Origin: Endocalyx cinctus
Lineage: Eukaryota > Ascomycota > Sordariomycetes > Amphisphaeriales > Apiosporaceae
Direction: 5' to 3'
Length of the DNA stretch: 64,000 bases
Assembly (NCBI GenBank): GCA_001600455.1
Contig: BCKC01000006.1
Location: forward strand, 434,001-498,000
Position 1 is the first letter of the stretch. Every line of letters begins with the position of its first letter. A program made the translations under genes and the position numbers. Shown here piece after piece: positions 45,147-56,500 of this stretch. The notes beneath the pieces were generated by a model, which was not told the DNA's origin, made no database searches, and was given only the letters and a program-made list of their open reading frames with translations.

Positions 45147-45642
45147 CTAATCTAAGGCGACACCAAGTACGCAGTATGCGTAATCCGGCCAGATGTTATC
45201 GCAATTCTCGTTGACGTATTTGTTGAGAGAGCGGAAGTAATCCAGCGTTATACCGTATTGCTGGTCAATTTCCCAACAGCTATCTCCCGCCTTGACTACA
45301 TACCACTCGTAACACTCGCTAGTGATGCCTTCCACGGTCTGGGTGGGAGCGGGAACGGAGGTGCCTGTGGGAGTGGGCGTAGGGACTGTAGTAGTTGTGG
45401 GAGGTACTTCGACGGGTGAGTATGCACCGCCGGGAGGACTTCGTAGAAGCGGCATTATTCAATATGCATTAGTATTCTGTCGTCATTCGCGGTGAAGTTA
45501 TCGACGTCACTCACCCGACACACACGATCTCTCCGGTAATGATATTTTTCGAGTCCATATAATTATTCCATGCCCAGAACTGGGTTTCGCTGATATCCGG
45601 ATTTGATGCCACGAAGTTTTACGCGCTCGTAGTCTGATTCAC
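45147..45642 (-). pseudogene. LysM-domain protein, broken
   Basis: On the minus strand, exon A (to 45515) encodes the end of a first LysM module (NFVASNPDISETQFWAWNN ... GEIVCVG). A GTGAGT/AAG intron (45439-45514) leads to exon B (45438-45147): PPGGAYSP, a Pro/Thr linker (PTTTTVPTPTPTGTSVPAPT), and a second LysM (ECYEWYVVKAGDSCWEIDQQYGI ... YAYCV) ending at a TAG. In exon A a TAA (45619-45621) replaces a residue just before NFVAS, and there is no N-terminus or signal peptide; the coding signal stops where the opposite-strand chitinase begins. LysM proteins bind chitin and often mask it; this copy is not expected to work as it stands. Confidence 0.75.
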
Positions 45643-47107
45643 GATGGCAACTTTACGACTACTCTTTTCTGCGACAAAAGTTGTCAAAGCGGTTGTGACA
45701 CTCCCACTAAACCAGCCTGCTCTTCCTCAGGTGGTTCTGCCACAAACAAAAGAATTGGGTATTACGAATCATGGTCTACTACTCGGAAGTGCGGTTCTTG
45801 GTCCCCTTCCGATATCGACCCGACCAAGTGGGCCCATCTCAACTATTCATTCGCCCTCATTGACCCAAGCACATTCGGTATCGCCCAGGCTAACAGCTTT
45901 GACGTGAAATTGTACAAGGAGTTCACCGATCTGAAAAGCTGAGCCCGTCTTTGAGTGTCTTCATCAGAGTCGGCGGATGGGACGCTGGTGGTAAGGGTTT
46001 CTCGGACATGGTTTCGACATCAGCCGATCGTCCTGCCTTCATAAATTCGCTTGTGACGTTCATGAAGACGTATGCTTTCGATGGAGTCGACATTGATTGG
46101 GAATATCTCGTTGCTGATGACCGGGGAGGCAATACGGCTGATTTTGCGAATTTCGTCATGTTTCTATCGGAATTACGTTCGCGGTTAGGATCAAATTACG
46201 GTATCACTGCCACACTACCCTCGTCATGTTGGTATATGTAACATTTTGACATTTCCCAAATGGAGCCGTACCTAGATTGGTTTAACATAATGAGTGGATT
46301 AGAGATTTTATTCCAATTTTGACCTTTAGATTTGAGTATCCTCTAACATCAATTACACTACTAATACTTCAACCAGCCTATGATATCCATGGAACATGGG
46401 ATGGGAGTAATCCATATACTTCTGCCGTTGTCCAGGCTCATACAAATTTGACAGAGATTGACCAAGCTATGGACCTTCTATGGAGGAACAAGATCCCTTC
46501 CAGCAAAGTTGTTCTGGGTCTCGGCTTCTATGGCCGGTCATTTACTCTCCAAGATTCAAGCTGCAAGACTCCGGGCTGTCCATTTCGTGGAGGAATAGAC
46601 AATGGTGGCGCCAAGCCGGGGCCATGTACCGACACATCGGGCATCCTCTCAGCTTCAGAAATTCAAGATATAATATCATCTGAAGGCATTACTCCGGTAC
46701 TTGATAAGCAAGCTGCAGTCAAATACATGTCGTGGGATAATGATCAATGGGTGAGTTATGATGACGATGAGACGTTCAAGATGAAATTGGACTATGCAAA
46801 TAGCCTCTGTCTTGCCGGTACCATGGTTTGGGCACTGGACCTAGACGCCGTTGGCACCGATAAGTCGATCGACAACTTGGTTTCTTCTGGTGGTGTGAAC
46901 AAGTCCGTGAGCTTGAAACTAGCTGTTACCCGGTCCAATTCACTTTCCCTAGGCCTTTTCTGGACTCCATGTCTCACAAAGGAGACTGTAGATCCATGCC
47001 CGAAAGGCTATCGTCCGATTGCTTGGGGCCACGGAAAGGTGTTTGATGCCAACCTATCTTATAACACTGGCGAGGGATGTCATGGTCAGCAGACCCCGAC
47101 GGAATAA
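45643..47107 (+). pseudogene. GH18 chitinase (subgroup-C-like), broken
   Basis: The order is a chitin-binding type-1 (CBM18) remnant from 45643 (LFCDKSCQSGCDTPTKPAC), GH18 from KRIGYYESW, the catalytic DGVDIDWEY at about 46080-46106, and the C-terminal part YDIHGTWDG ... GLGFYGRSFTL ... MVWALDLD, then the subgroup-C trailer HGKVFDANL ... GEGCHG. Breaks: a one-base frameshift with TGA at 45940-45942; a TAA at 46239-46241, where homologues usually have Gln before HFDI; loss of the signal peptide and N-terminal modules; and truncation at 47107. An intron at about 46293-46377 (ATA ATG A|GTGG ... CAG) still joins NIM to YDIHGTW. The family hydrolyses chitin extracellularly. The active-site motif is intact but the frame is not. 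Confidence 0.85.
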
Positions 47108-47194
47108 CCTTATAAATGAATGGCACAAGCTGAATTAAGTTTATTATTTATAGGAGGTGGTGTAAAGGGCTTTCAATGAGCCTTGTGTGCCGCT

Positions 47195-47934
47195 TCAAAT
47201 GTCTTCTACGGCGCTCCACTCTTGCGGTGCCGTGCCCCCCCAATCAGAGTACTCGGCTGGTGAGAAGTCGACGCCTCGTGGCGTAGCAAGGTACCTGAGC
47301 CTTCGGTAATTCTCGATGATTGGCGTCAACACTTCTCCGGGTGATGCACCGGCAACGTGGAAGAAGTCATCTACTTCATCCGGGTTGTCGATTGGTTTCC
47401 ACGGTACTATAAGTTCTATAGCAGGTTCGAGTGAAAAGCGTCAATAATTAAGTTGCGAAGGGGGCGGAAATGAAGAAAAGAACTAAACATAAAAGTTCCT
47501 CATGAATAATGAGGTAACCTACTCGTTGCGGTATCATATATAAATTCGGTCCCGTAGATCTCACTCCGCGTCAATCTCATCGCGGTAGGCGGCATCTCGG
47601 CGTCATTCAGCAACTCACGGAGGTCGCGAAAGTGGCCCTCGTCCAAGTCGGGGCCAATATACGTGATGGGGAAAGTGCTCGGCAGCAGCTCAAAGAACAT
47701 CTCATGTCTGTCGTCAACGGCTAAATAAGGTAACATGGTCATGAGCTGGACCGTCTCGGGCGCGAAGCCGGCGACGTGGGCTGCGTCGGTATTGATGGCA
47801 CCATTCGGGTGCACGCCCGTGTTTGGGTCCAGGAGTTGGATCATCTGAACGGGGATAGCACCGAGACGTGAAAGTAGAGTGTAGAATTCTCGTAATACAT
47901 CGATAAGTTCGCTGTGACGAGTATTAGCGGCCAT
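47195..47934 (-). CDS. Hypothetical protein, two exons
   Basis: Exon 1, 47934-47523, and exon 2, 47415-47195, joined in phase 1 (A|AA; GTAGGT...TAG), give 210 aa. Text such as LIDVLREFYTLLSRLGAIP, MLPYLAVDDRHEMFFELLP, AMRLTRSEIYGTEFIYDTAT, WKPIDNPDEVDDFFHVAG and PAEYSDWGG is soluble, acidic and well-ordered coding sequence with no signal peptide or membrane helix. I cannot name a domain. The start is uncertain: the frame stays open upstream to 48057 and the stretch LAFPPLLKYLEKSNALPT before my Met looks coding, so the true start may lie in an unseen exon. Confidence 0.7.
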
Positions 47935-48459
47935 GGTAGGCAACGCGTTGCTCTTTTCTAAGTACTTAAGCAGTGGTGGAAAGGCGAGTTTCTTGAACGA
48001 AAGAAATGAGGAATCGCCACGAACAATCACTGTACTGCACGCTGTATACCACGTCAATCTGGCATCCCCACAATTCGTGTCCGTGTTGGGACCCGAGTAA
48101 CCTGCCTCTGCAAGCCCTGCGGCTTTAAAATGGGGCTGTCACGGCATGGCACAGTGCATATGTGGTATATATGCTCTGAATGGGACTGTACTCCAGTTGG
48201 GGCCAGCTGAGGGTTGGTGGCACCTCCCACACAATAGTATTTATCAAAGTGTTAGAGCTTATGGAGGTGAATTGGGAGCTTAGCAATCATATCAAGTGTA
48301 CTATGTAAATATCTCATTGAAATAGGGCCTAAGAAACTATCTATTTCTATGAATCGAACGGGAGCTCAGCACCTTATTTATAATGCTTCCTGAGCTGGTG
48401 AATACGTAATTACAGGATTAGTCAATCTCTCGGACCGGATTGGTGAGCTTGATTTCCGA
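47935..48459. other. Intergenic, possible upstream exon of the hypothetical gene
   Basis: Positions up to 48057 may be coding for the minus-strand hypothetical protein. The remainder is unassigned. Confidence 0.4.
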
Positions 48460-48800
48460 TACCGGGTCCCACCCATTCAGTCCCACTTCTCCGTTACACA
48501 TTGAAATAGAATCGGGTTCCGCAAATCATCCTACCACAGTGTGTAGACCTCTACAATTTCGCTCAGATGGCCGCCGAGGATATAGAGGTGGGGGTATGGG
48601 GTTATAGAGAAACTAGTCCTTATTGGACGGCATCTTTTTTAGAAGACGCCCTACTAAGAGTTGTCGACGGCAAAGAAGCCAGCGTAATGATACAGGAGAA
48701 GGTGAAGCAAAAAGGCGCTGCGACGCAGGAAGACCCCCGACGTTACGTAGCTGCCAGGGAAACTGCAAAAATAGAGGGTTCTGGGACATCGAACAGTTAG
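48460..48800 (+). pseudogene. UDP-glycosyltransferase (GT1) C-terminal relic
   Basis: From about 48510 one frame reads VPQIILPQCVDLYNFAQMA then EVGVWGYRETSPYWTASFL and VVDGKEASVM ... GAATQEDPRRYVAARETAK to a TAG. This follows the end of GT1 enzymes (GVPQ-hhP-x-W-x-D-x-x-x-N-A, then VGVW, then helix with VAA). Upstream, a TAG and a one-base frameshift separate it from HIEIESG-like sequence that would be the preceding donor-site segment. The catalytic N-terminal half is absent. It is a fragment of a former glycosyltransferase gene. Confidence 0.6.
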
Positions 48801-49505
48801 TTATGTCCTAACTTAGTGTACGAGAGTAGGTGGGAGGGATTATGCTCAATTGTTCCATATAAAAGGAGGTTAATATATTACAAGGTACAGCGCGGGTTTT
48901 TCCCGTCAAATGAAGATAGGTTATAGAATTGATGAGTAGATGTAGTACCACATCAGCTTAGTTCAGTCGACACTGCCACTCTACAACACAAAAGATAACA
49001 AATTTCCTTCTGGCATATAGATAGCAGAATTGATCATTTACCTAGAAGAGTCTCAAACCCGATATTGGCAGTGTAGGGCGCAGATCATCCGATGTATCAA
49101 CCTGGATGAGCAAGTTAAAAAAGGCGAACGGCAGGCTCCCCTTCTATTATTAGTTATTTGGCCGTTTGCCTTCAGCCGCCCCCAAAATCCTACAGATTAT
49201 CCATACCAATCAAAACTAACTGCAACCACTCCAGATTGGGACCCAAGCAGTATTATGTCCACTACAACGCTTCGATTCTTTCATGGCGGTGAAATGTCGC
49301 AATTATCTACAAGCCAATTTCGTTTCTTTAGTAGAGATCGGCACTGCGAGGAAAAGTGTATAGGAACACTGTAACGGTAAAGTGGCGGCGGCAACCTTGA
49401 AATTCAGCGTCATACCCCGCTTGCAAACGTTTTGAATAGGTTGATAGCTATGACCAGAGGAGCAAGATAAAAACATGATATATATTCGTTGATCTCTTTG
49501 CGAGA
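48801..49505. other. Intergenic, upstream of DUF3433 gene
   Basis: Presumed promoter of the large membrane protein gene. A 114-codon frame at 49030-49374 has no recognisable features. Confidence 0.4.
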
Positions 49506-52500
49506 GTGATAGAAAGTTTCATGGTTAAGCTTCTCTTGTCAGCCATCAGAGGTATAATAAAAATGTCAGGGGATACGACGAAGTCTATAGCCAATGGATT
49601 ACGTATTATCCTATCCCAGAACACATGCGACGCTGATAATATGGGAAACCATGAACGGTCAAGCTCAGCCGATAGCAACGATGTAAACGCTTCACTAGAT
49701 CCTTGTCACAGCATGCCAAACCACTCATGTGCAGCTTCAATTACATATCACGACTCTCTCTTATTTATGGGCCATCAGCGTTCTTGGAGACCATTTTATC
49801 TCAACAGATTTGTCTTCTTGGCCTTCGTGTTTATTTACTTTAGTATGGTAATTGCCATAGAATTGCTGCTTACGGCATCCAACAGAAACCAAGGGATTAT
49901 AACAAGCTACTATCGAATTCATTATTTGTGGACATACGGACCGACGTCGATTCTCACCATAGTCGCTGCCTTGTGGAGCCGCGTTGAGTTCCAGTCCAAA
50001 TTGATGGCATGCTGGTCTCGCATATCTGAAGACCCGGCCACTGCCGAACAGGGAATATTATCGGACTATCTGGATATGTTAATGCCTACCGCAATCATTC
50101 AAAGCTGCCGGAATCGCGATTGGCTTGTTGCTTCATCGACAGTGGTGACTTTGTTGCTTACTCTGGCATCCGTGTTTTCTACCGGCTTAATTGTACTTCT
50201 ACCCACTCAAGTGGCCAGACCGACTACGATACATCTACAGAGCAGGTTTGTTGACGACGCATCAATGATAAATGCGTTTGGCGTGGAGCCGTATCTCGGT
50301 ATGTTTGCGCTTATCAACAACACGCTACCCTACCCGGATGGCGCATCAAGACATTTTGCCTACCAGAAATTCACATCCGACGTCTCTAATACAGACGAGC
50401 TACATACCAGAGTCTCGGCAGTTGGCGCTGAGTACCGGTGTCAAGATGTCGACCTAAAAGTAACGAGCGTGGACGGGGTTTCGACTCACGTCGCATCTGG
50501 GATAAACATCACGCTTGCCCTAGAATCATTAGAAGAAGAGTGTGTGGCTCATTACACCGTAACCAGGTATAACTCCATCCAGTTTATAGGCGCGTTCTTT
50601 CCAGTATACTGTGGCGATTCGGGTCGACCAGAAGATCTACGGATAGCGCCAATATTGATACAATTCGCCCAAAACAATGAAACGGACCTGCAGAACCCTT
50701 CTTCCACATACTTCTCCAATTCTATTGTCAAGTCCGTTCAGCTTCTATGCGATGCCACTTTCCCCATCCAGGATGTGGACGTATTCGCGGAAGGTGATCA
50801 AGTCCGTGACCTTTCGGTAGCAGTTGATTCACCGCCAGTTTATTTCAGCAATACCAGCAATGCGGAGATCATGAAAGCTGCATTAGGCTTAGATTTGAAC
50901 ATAGATATTAACCAACTTCCGATCGCACGAGCTATACCTCAAGGTTGTGGCGGCCAATTACCCCCCTATTACTGCAGGAACGTCTATGATGCTAGCCTGG
51001 ATGGCTCTTTGTTATTATCGATTCTGTTGTATACCCCTACGCCGCCTCGAATTCCAGCACTATTTAATGCCACATTGCTACGAGACATCACCACCAAGTT
51101 TCTGGAGCAGTCTTCAATACTTTCAATTAGTTATGCATTTTCTGAGCCGTATCCCAATACATCACCAGCCACCACTGGCAATGTCCTAGTTCATGAAAAT
51201 CGATTGCTCGTCCAACCCCTAACTTCACACTTTCTGGCAAGCCTACTAGCGGTTTCTGCCGTGCTTATCCTTCCGTGGACATACATTCGGCATGGCACGG
51301 GTGTTCTTCCTCATGCCCCAAATACTATCATTGGAATGGCGGCACTGTTGTCTCGTGACCCTCCTTTCTACAGACAGCTTACAAGGGCCAGCACCCCAAA
51401 GTCGTTATCTTTCACCAAAAGACTGCGAGAAGCTGAATTATACATATCTTGGTCTAGGTACAAGGAGAAGTACCTGAGCGGAAGACACTCCGAACCCATC
51501 AGTGACATCACGAGATCTGCATCGGATGAGCCCGTCGATGCCGCACCTCATTCCAGCTCCCCAATTGTGCTTCACTGGATCACAAGAACTGCTGTTACAT
51601 TGTTCGTCATGGCAACTATTATCACTCTCGAGGTGGTACTACGCAAGTCCCAAGATAATAGTGGCATCGTGAATGCAAAGGGCAATAGGTTCGTCGATCG
51701 TTTATGGACAATCGGTCCCGCTGTCATCGTCTCTCTTGTAGCAGCGTATTACACAAGCCTAGACTTCGCTTTGCGGTGTCGATCCCCATACTCTAAGCTA
51801 CTAAAACCAGTCTCCTACCACGACTCTGTCAATGTGAACTTGGTGGATCGGTCAGTTCCCGGCATTATTTGTGCGGAAGTTAGAGGTCGAGCCCTGGCCG
51901 CTTTGGCTTCGACTCTTGCTAGATTAATCGCGTCACTCCTCACAATCGTCACGGCATCTTTATTTCTTTCTCAGTTCCTCCCCGTTTCCTCACCGGCACA
52001 ACTTCAAGTCATAGAAGGACTTGTTTCCGATCTTTCAATGACCAAAGACGGAGTATTTAGCGACCAAGCTGTAATGTTTTCCGATCTCATTCTCTACCAG
52101 AATTCATCGTATCCTAGTTTCACGTACGAGAACCTGGTCTTTCCTATCTTGAACCTTTCTTCTTCTACTTCGGTAATACCAACGGACAATGATAGTGAGG
52201 AGATAAATACAAGGAGAGACGTTGGTAACAAAAGCCTAAGCATAGAAGCCTCAGTACCCGCCATGCGAGCCAATCTCAAATGTGAAATATACAGTAGGCC
52301 AAGGGTAAGAGGAGAACTGATACGGACTTCATTGAAAGGCACGCGCATAACAGACAATGAAACCATTACTACGGAACCGACAAGTCTACTCATGCTAATC
52401 CACGTGGATCAAATTCACCCGCAACTGGATACAAACATAACGGGCTGCATCGGAGTTTTCCAAATGCTCGAAGACAGGAATCAGAGCGAATTTACGTTTG

Positions 52501-53543
52501 GTGCTAAGTTTATCGATGCGCAAATAATTACCGAGTATGTCAATCGCTCTCGCTGCAGCATGGAGAGACTCTGGGCATGGGGCACCGTCTCCGTGCCTGA
52601 TATGGATATGCCGCAGCTCACCGCTTATGGCTGTGACGGTGATTTTGATGTAGTTGACGTGACCACTACGTTTTACGGACCCGACTTGCAACTCAAGACA
52701 TCGAAGCCGCCTGTCGTAAACGAGACAACGGCTCGTCCCAAGCCATTGGACAGAAATCCACAGCTAGAACCCAGTTCCTATACGTTCTACGCAGCCTTGA
52801 GTGAGCCAATTAATCACTTTGTCCTTGACCCTTGGTTCCGCCAACTAACGCGCTCCCGGTTCGCCATATCGGCGGAGAGCCTCGCTGACCCGGCACGCGT
52901 TCAGGACGTAGCCGACGCGGTGCGCTTTCAGCAGGGCATCATCACGGCGCAGATGCTAAGCGCCGATTATCGGGAGTCATCTCGGAACGCTCGGCTCGAT
53001 CGGCAGATTCCCCTTTCTCTCTTTTCGTCTTCCCCTTCCTCTTCTTCTTCTTCCGATCCGGAAGCGGGGGGCAGCAACAACGGCGACAATGCTTTCTTCA
53101 AGGCCACCGCGACGAACGCGCAGGGACGCATGCGGCTCTTTCAGGACGCGGCCTCGACGCGCGCCCTCGAGGCACTCCTCGGCGCCATACTCCTTCTCTC
53201 CACGATTGCGTGGGCGCTCCAGACGAAAAGTGACGCGCTGCCTAGAAGTCCGACCGGCCTGGCGAGCGTCGCGACTTTGCTGGCGGATAGTAACATTTTC
53301 AAGTTCCTGTCCTCGCTAGAGAGGGACGATATATCGGATGAGAAACTTACCGACTTGTTTGAAGGGTGCGTGTTTTGGATAGGTGCGTGGCCGGTAGCGG
53401 CGGATGAGGAAGGGTCGGAGGGGGGTGGCGCAGGGTATAAGAGGGAAAGACTGACGTTTTCTCTTCACGTGCTCCGTTCTTCAAGGGAAAACATCAATGC
53501 TCACAATGAAAAGGGGGATCCGGTGGAATACCTTAGGGCTTAG
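49506..53543 (+). CDS. DUF3433-domain membrane protein
   Basis: A single exon of up to 1345 aa. It contains two copies of the fungal DUF3433 module. The first, about residues 94-230, has WRPFYLNRFVFLAFVFIYF, HYLWTYGPTSILTIVAALW and DWLVASSTVVTLLLTL. The second, about 688-830, has HWITRTAVTLFVMATIITL and DRLWTIGPAVIVSLVAAYYT. Each is followed by a large, N-glycosylation-rich ectodomain and a closing helix (residues near 575, and ALEALLGAILLLSTIAWAL near 1220). Near residue 1180 a poly-Ser run precedes DPEAGG. The start is uncertain; Met20 (MSGDTTKS) is as plausible as Met1. Members are large surface or plasma-membrane proteins of unknown function. Intact and uninterrupted over 4 kb. Confidence 0.9.
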   Translation: MIESFMVKLLLSAIRGIIKMSGDTTKSIANGLRIILSQNTCDADNMGNHERSSSADSNDVNASLDPCHSMPNHSCAASITYHDSLLFMGHQRSWRPFYLNRFVFLAFVFIYFSMVIAIELLLTASNRNQGIITSYYRIHYLWTYGPTSILTIVAALWSRVEFQSKLMACWSRISEDPATAEQGILSDYLDMLMPTAIIQSCRNRDWLVASSTVVTLLLTLASVFSTGLIVLLPTQVARPTTIHLQSRFVDDASMINAFGVEPYLGMFALINNTLPYPDGASRHFAYQKFTSDVSNTDELHTRVSAVGAEYRCQDVDLKVTSVDGVSTHVASGINITLALESLEEECVAHYTVTRYNSIQFIGAFFPVYCGDSGRPEDLRIAPILIQFAQNNETDLQNPSSTYFSNSIVKSVQLLCDATFPIQDVDVFAEGDQVRDLSVAVDSPPVYFSNTSNAEIMKAALGLDLNIDINQLPIARAIPQGCGGQLPPYYCRNVYDASLDGSLLLSILLYTPTPPRIPALFNATLLRDITTKFLEQSSILSISYAFSEPYPNTSPATTGNVLVHENRLLVQPLTSHFLASLLAVSAVLILPWTYIRHGTGVLPHAPNTIIGMAALLSRDPPFYRQLTRASTPKSLSFTKRLREAELYISWSRYKEKYLSGRHSEPISDITRSASDEPVDAAPHSSSPIVLHWITRTAVTLFVMATIITLEVVLRKSQDNSGIVNAKGNRFVDRLWTIGPAVIVSLVAAYYTSLDFALRCRSPYSKLLKPVSYHDSVNVNLVDRSVPGIICAEVRGRALAALASTLARLIASLLTIVTASLFLSQFLPVSSPAQLQVIEGLVSDLSMTKDGVFSDQAVMFSDLILYQNSSYPSFTYENLVFPILNLSSSTSVIPTDNDSEEINTRRDVGNKSLSIEASVPAMRANLKCEIYSRPRVRGELIRTSLKGTRITDNETITTEPTSLLMLIHVDQIHPQLDTNITGCIGVFQMLEDRNQSEFTFGAKFIDAQIITEYVNRSRCSMERLWAWGTVSVPDMDMPQLTAYGCDGDFDVVDVTTTFYGPDLQLKTSKPPVVNETTARPKPLDRNPQLEPSSYTFYAALSEPINHFVLDPWFRQLTRSRFAISAESLADPARVQDVADAVRFQQGIITAQMLSADYRESSRNARLDRQIPLSLFSSSPSSSSSSDPEAGGSNNGDNAFFKATATNAQGRMRLFQDAASTRALEALLGAILLLSTIAWALQTKSDALPRSPTGLASVATLLADSNIFKFLSSLERDDISDEKLTDLFEGCVFWIGAWPVAADEEGSEGGGAGYKRERLTFSLHVLRSSRENINAHNEKGDPVEYLRA

Positions 53544-56500
53544 TGTATATGATCTGATATAGATGGATTTACCTCATTACATCCTCCCGCTTCATCTTAA
53601 ATTAATCTACCTACGTATTCCTTCATTTACCTTGAAAATGGTTTCGAATGAAAATGTTTTAATTATGATGACTGGTATCTGCCGATTCAACCGACCACGC
53701 CGAGCCTGCCCGAAATGACAAGCCCAAGGCCATAATGCCAGTCGGCGTCATTGTCCCGTGTTCCTTATCCATAACCAGCACGGTATCGGTGCACTCCCCG
53801 AAAACTTGATAAGTAATTACCGTGCATTAATTAATGAGAAGCTCGCGAGTTGACGGGTAGGGAACCCATCAAGAGTCAAAGCGACAGTTGGTTTGTAACA
53901 CCATCCCATTACAGAAATATTCATCTAATAGAACGCCGTAAATTGTGTCATTGAAGCTACCGGCATAGGTCCACGTGGCTGGGCATGTTACATGTACACT
54001 TTTAATACGTGGCTTTCGGGGATTATAATCCAAACCGTTACTTTCGAGGTATTGAAACTGTAAATGTACATGAAAATGCTCTGTAGCTGCATAGAGACAA
54101 CCACGAGTTGCGTCTTACTCAAATAGTTTTCTAAGTATATTTCCTTTTCTCCGCCCATGACGCGATATTTCAAGATGTGCAGATTTGAAATGGTCACAAG
54201 CTCACGCGGAATAGATCTTTAGACTTGTGGTTAAATGATCTCCGTTCCTTACGCCCATCTAACTACGTGACGCCTGTTCCGCATCACACATTGACTCGGG
54301 GGAATTGAATCGGGCGATAACCGAATGTAATTAGAAAACGAACAACCAGTGAAATGTCTTGAAACACTCTCGGATCCTACTAACGACGCACCATCTTGGT
54401 TAATTTAAATATTTGTCAGAGCCTCACGGTTATTCAAACCTCGTGACATATTAATTTAAACGTGCCTCGAAGGGACGGTGAAACCCAAGATGTTGTGCTG
54501 AGGAAAAAAAAAAACAGATAAATTAAAAATAAATTCGTTTCAATTACCAAAAGAGGCAAAAGGCTGCGAATTAAGACGAGATGGGAAGGTGAAATATGCA
54601 AATGATATAGCTCTGCATGTTTCCCATCCTCCAAGTGCAACATCGGGACTAATTTGGGCCTGGCAGGATAAACTGACCCCCACTATTCCGATGTCCCCCT
54701 TTTCAGATATTTTACTTCGCCTACGATATAACCACTCTAAAGTAATACGTATATGCTCTGTGAGTGTGTAGCTGGGTGAATGAGACGGTATATTTCAAAA
54801 TGGTAAAGACGCTCAAGACTCTATGCCATATGGAGAGGCAGCAATAAAAAATTGCAGTGGTAAGTAATAAGGAAGATTAGAATTCTAAGTATGTGAGCGC
54901 CTCAAACTTCCATCAGGTGTATCAGTGGAACATGTAAGCGTGCGCTTGCATCACTCAACTAACCATACTTTCGTATGTCTCGTATTTGTACGGGCGATCT
55001 GGAATCCCTTTAGCAGACTACTAGATAAGTACTGGCACATCTCAGTAAGCATCTTTATGATCAGTAGATAGTAGTGGAATTAACGAGATGTATCTCTTAT
55101 TGATTTCTTCTTTCCAACGTATTCTTCACATTGAGTACCCCTTTCCAAAAATCCCGTCAAACGAGCTAAGGACCAGGATTTTCCTAGGGTTCGATTACGA
55201 TATAAATCCTATCGAGATAGCCGCATGCAGTCTTACATAAAATAGGCTCTATGCTTTGGTGTTTTGTGATTGATGCTAGAGTATTAGAGAATCACGGAAT
55301 ATCATCCCACACTAGTATTTATGCGGGTTTTGGAGAAGTTAGAGTCACTTTCATGCCTGAAAGAGGAATCCGCTACGGTCGTATCGTATATCATTCCTGC
55401 GACTCTTTGGGTAGTAGTGGACTGCAGATCTATGAGGCCAATATACACAACCTTAATTCCGAGTTCGCCGCTAGCCAGCCCATCCAAGAAGGTGTTAAAC
55501 ACTAGATTCGAGAGCTCCGATTACGGTTATTAGATGATGATTCTTAGAAGGCACGAATGACTGCATAAGAATTCGAGGGGAAAATATTAGAGTAAAAGGG
55601 AAAACGTGGTGTTTGAATATATCCTATGTTAATGAAAGTCAGAATTTCTTGTCACGACTCTTGGTACAGCTCCTAACTCACAACACCCGGAAATATTTCT
55701 GTTTGTACGAGTAAGAATCATGACCTAAAGGAAGGATAAACTATGAATTAGATGTGCAGGTCCTGAAATGTAATACAAGCCTACGTAGTCAATGAACGGC
55801 TAGTTAGTACATAGATAGGAAACATATAGAAAAGCGAAAAACGAAACCATCTACTACTATTCACTTCGCGAAGAGAAGGGGAATGTGGGGGTAACCAGAA
55901 GCTATTACGCTCGCAATTACTATACATTTACCGACATCTCTATCTCCATACATAGAGTAACACGTGGTCGAGGAAATTGAAGAAACTTAGGATGATCATC
56001 ACGCTCATCGTGCTTACATCAATTCTTCCGACGAAGACTTTAATTCATATTCAAAGGTGTCACAACGTTATTGGCATCTTGTGACTATAGTAGCTTACCG
56101 CTACTACTACATCCTATCATCGGCCTGCCCCTAAGTCGTATATAATAGCTGACTTAATTAATGCTGGGCGGCTTTCATTGTCTGTCGGACCCGACATAGT
56201 TCTCCATAACTTGCATATAGTAGTACAAGCTAGCCTCCGCAACATCTTGTTACATCGGCCTAGCCCTACGCCGCAAGATCCGTCTACTAAGCTTTATGTA
56301 ATTGCTAACTGGCGGGGTATGCCTGTGCCGTCATCATGATTTAGATTCGTAATGAAATCTATCCACGTTGCGGTGCATCTGCAAACTCCCTAATTAACGG
56401 CAAACTCGGCTTCCAAGTTACAGTATTATCTAATCTACCGGAGGCAAGTAAACCTCAAATCTGACCCTATCTAACAGGTGTTATTATGTCCCGGTTCAAA

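Noticed and set aside
45644..45907. Plus-strand frame beginning MATLRLLFS
   Set aside because: It is out of frame with the chitin-binding and GH18 coding sequence that occupies the same bases.
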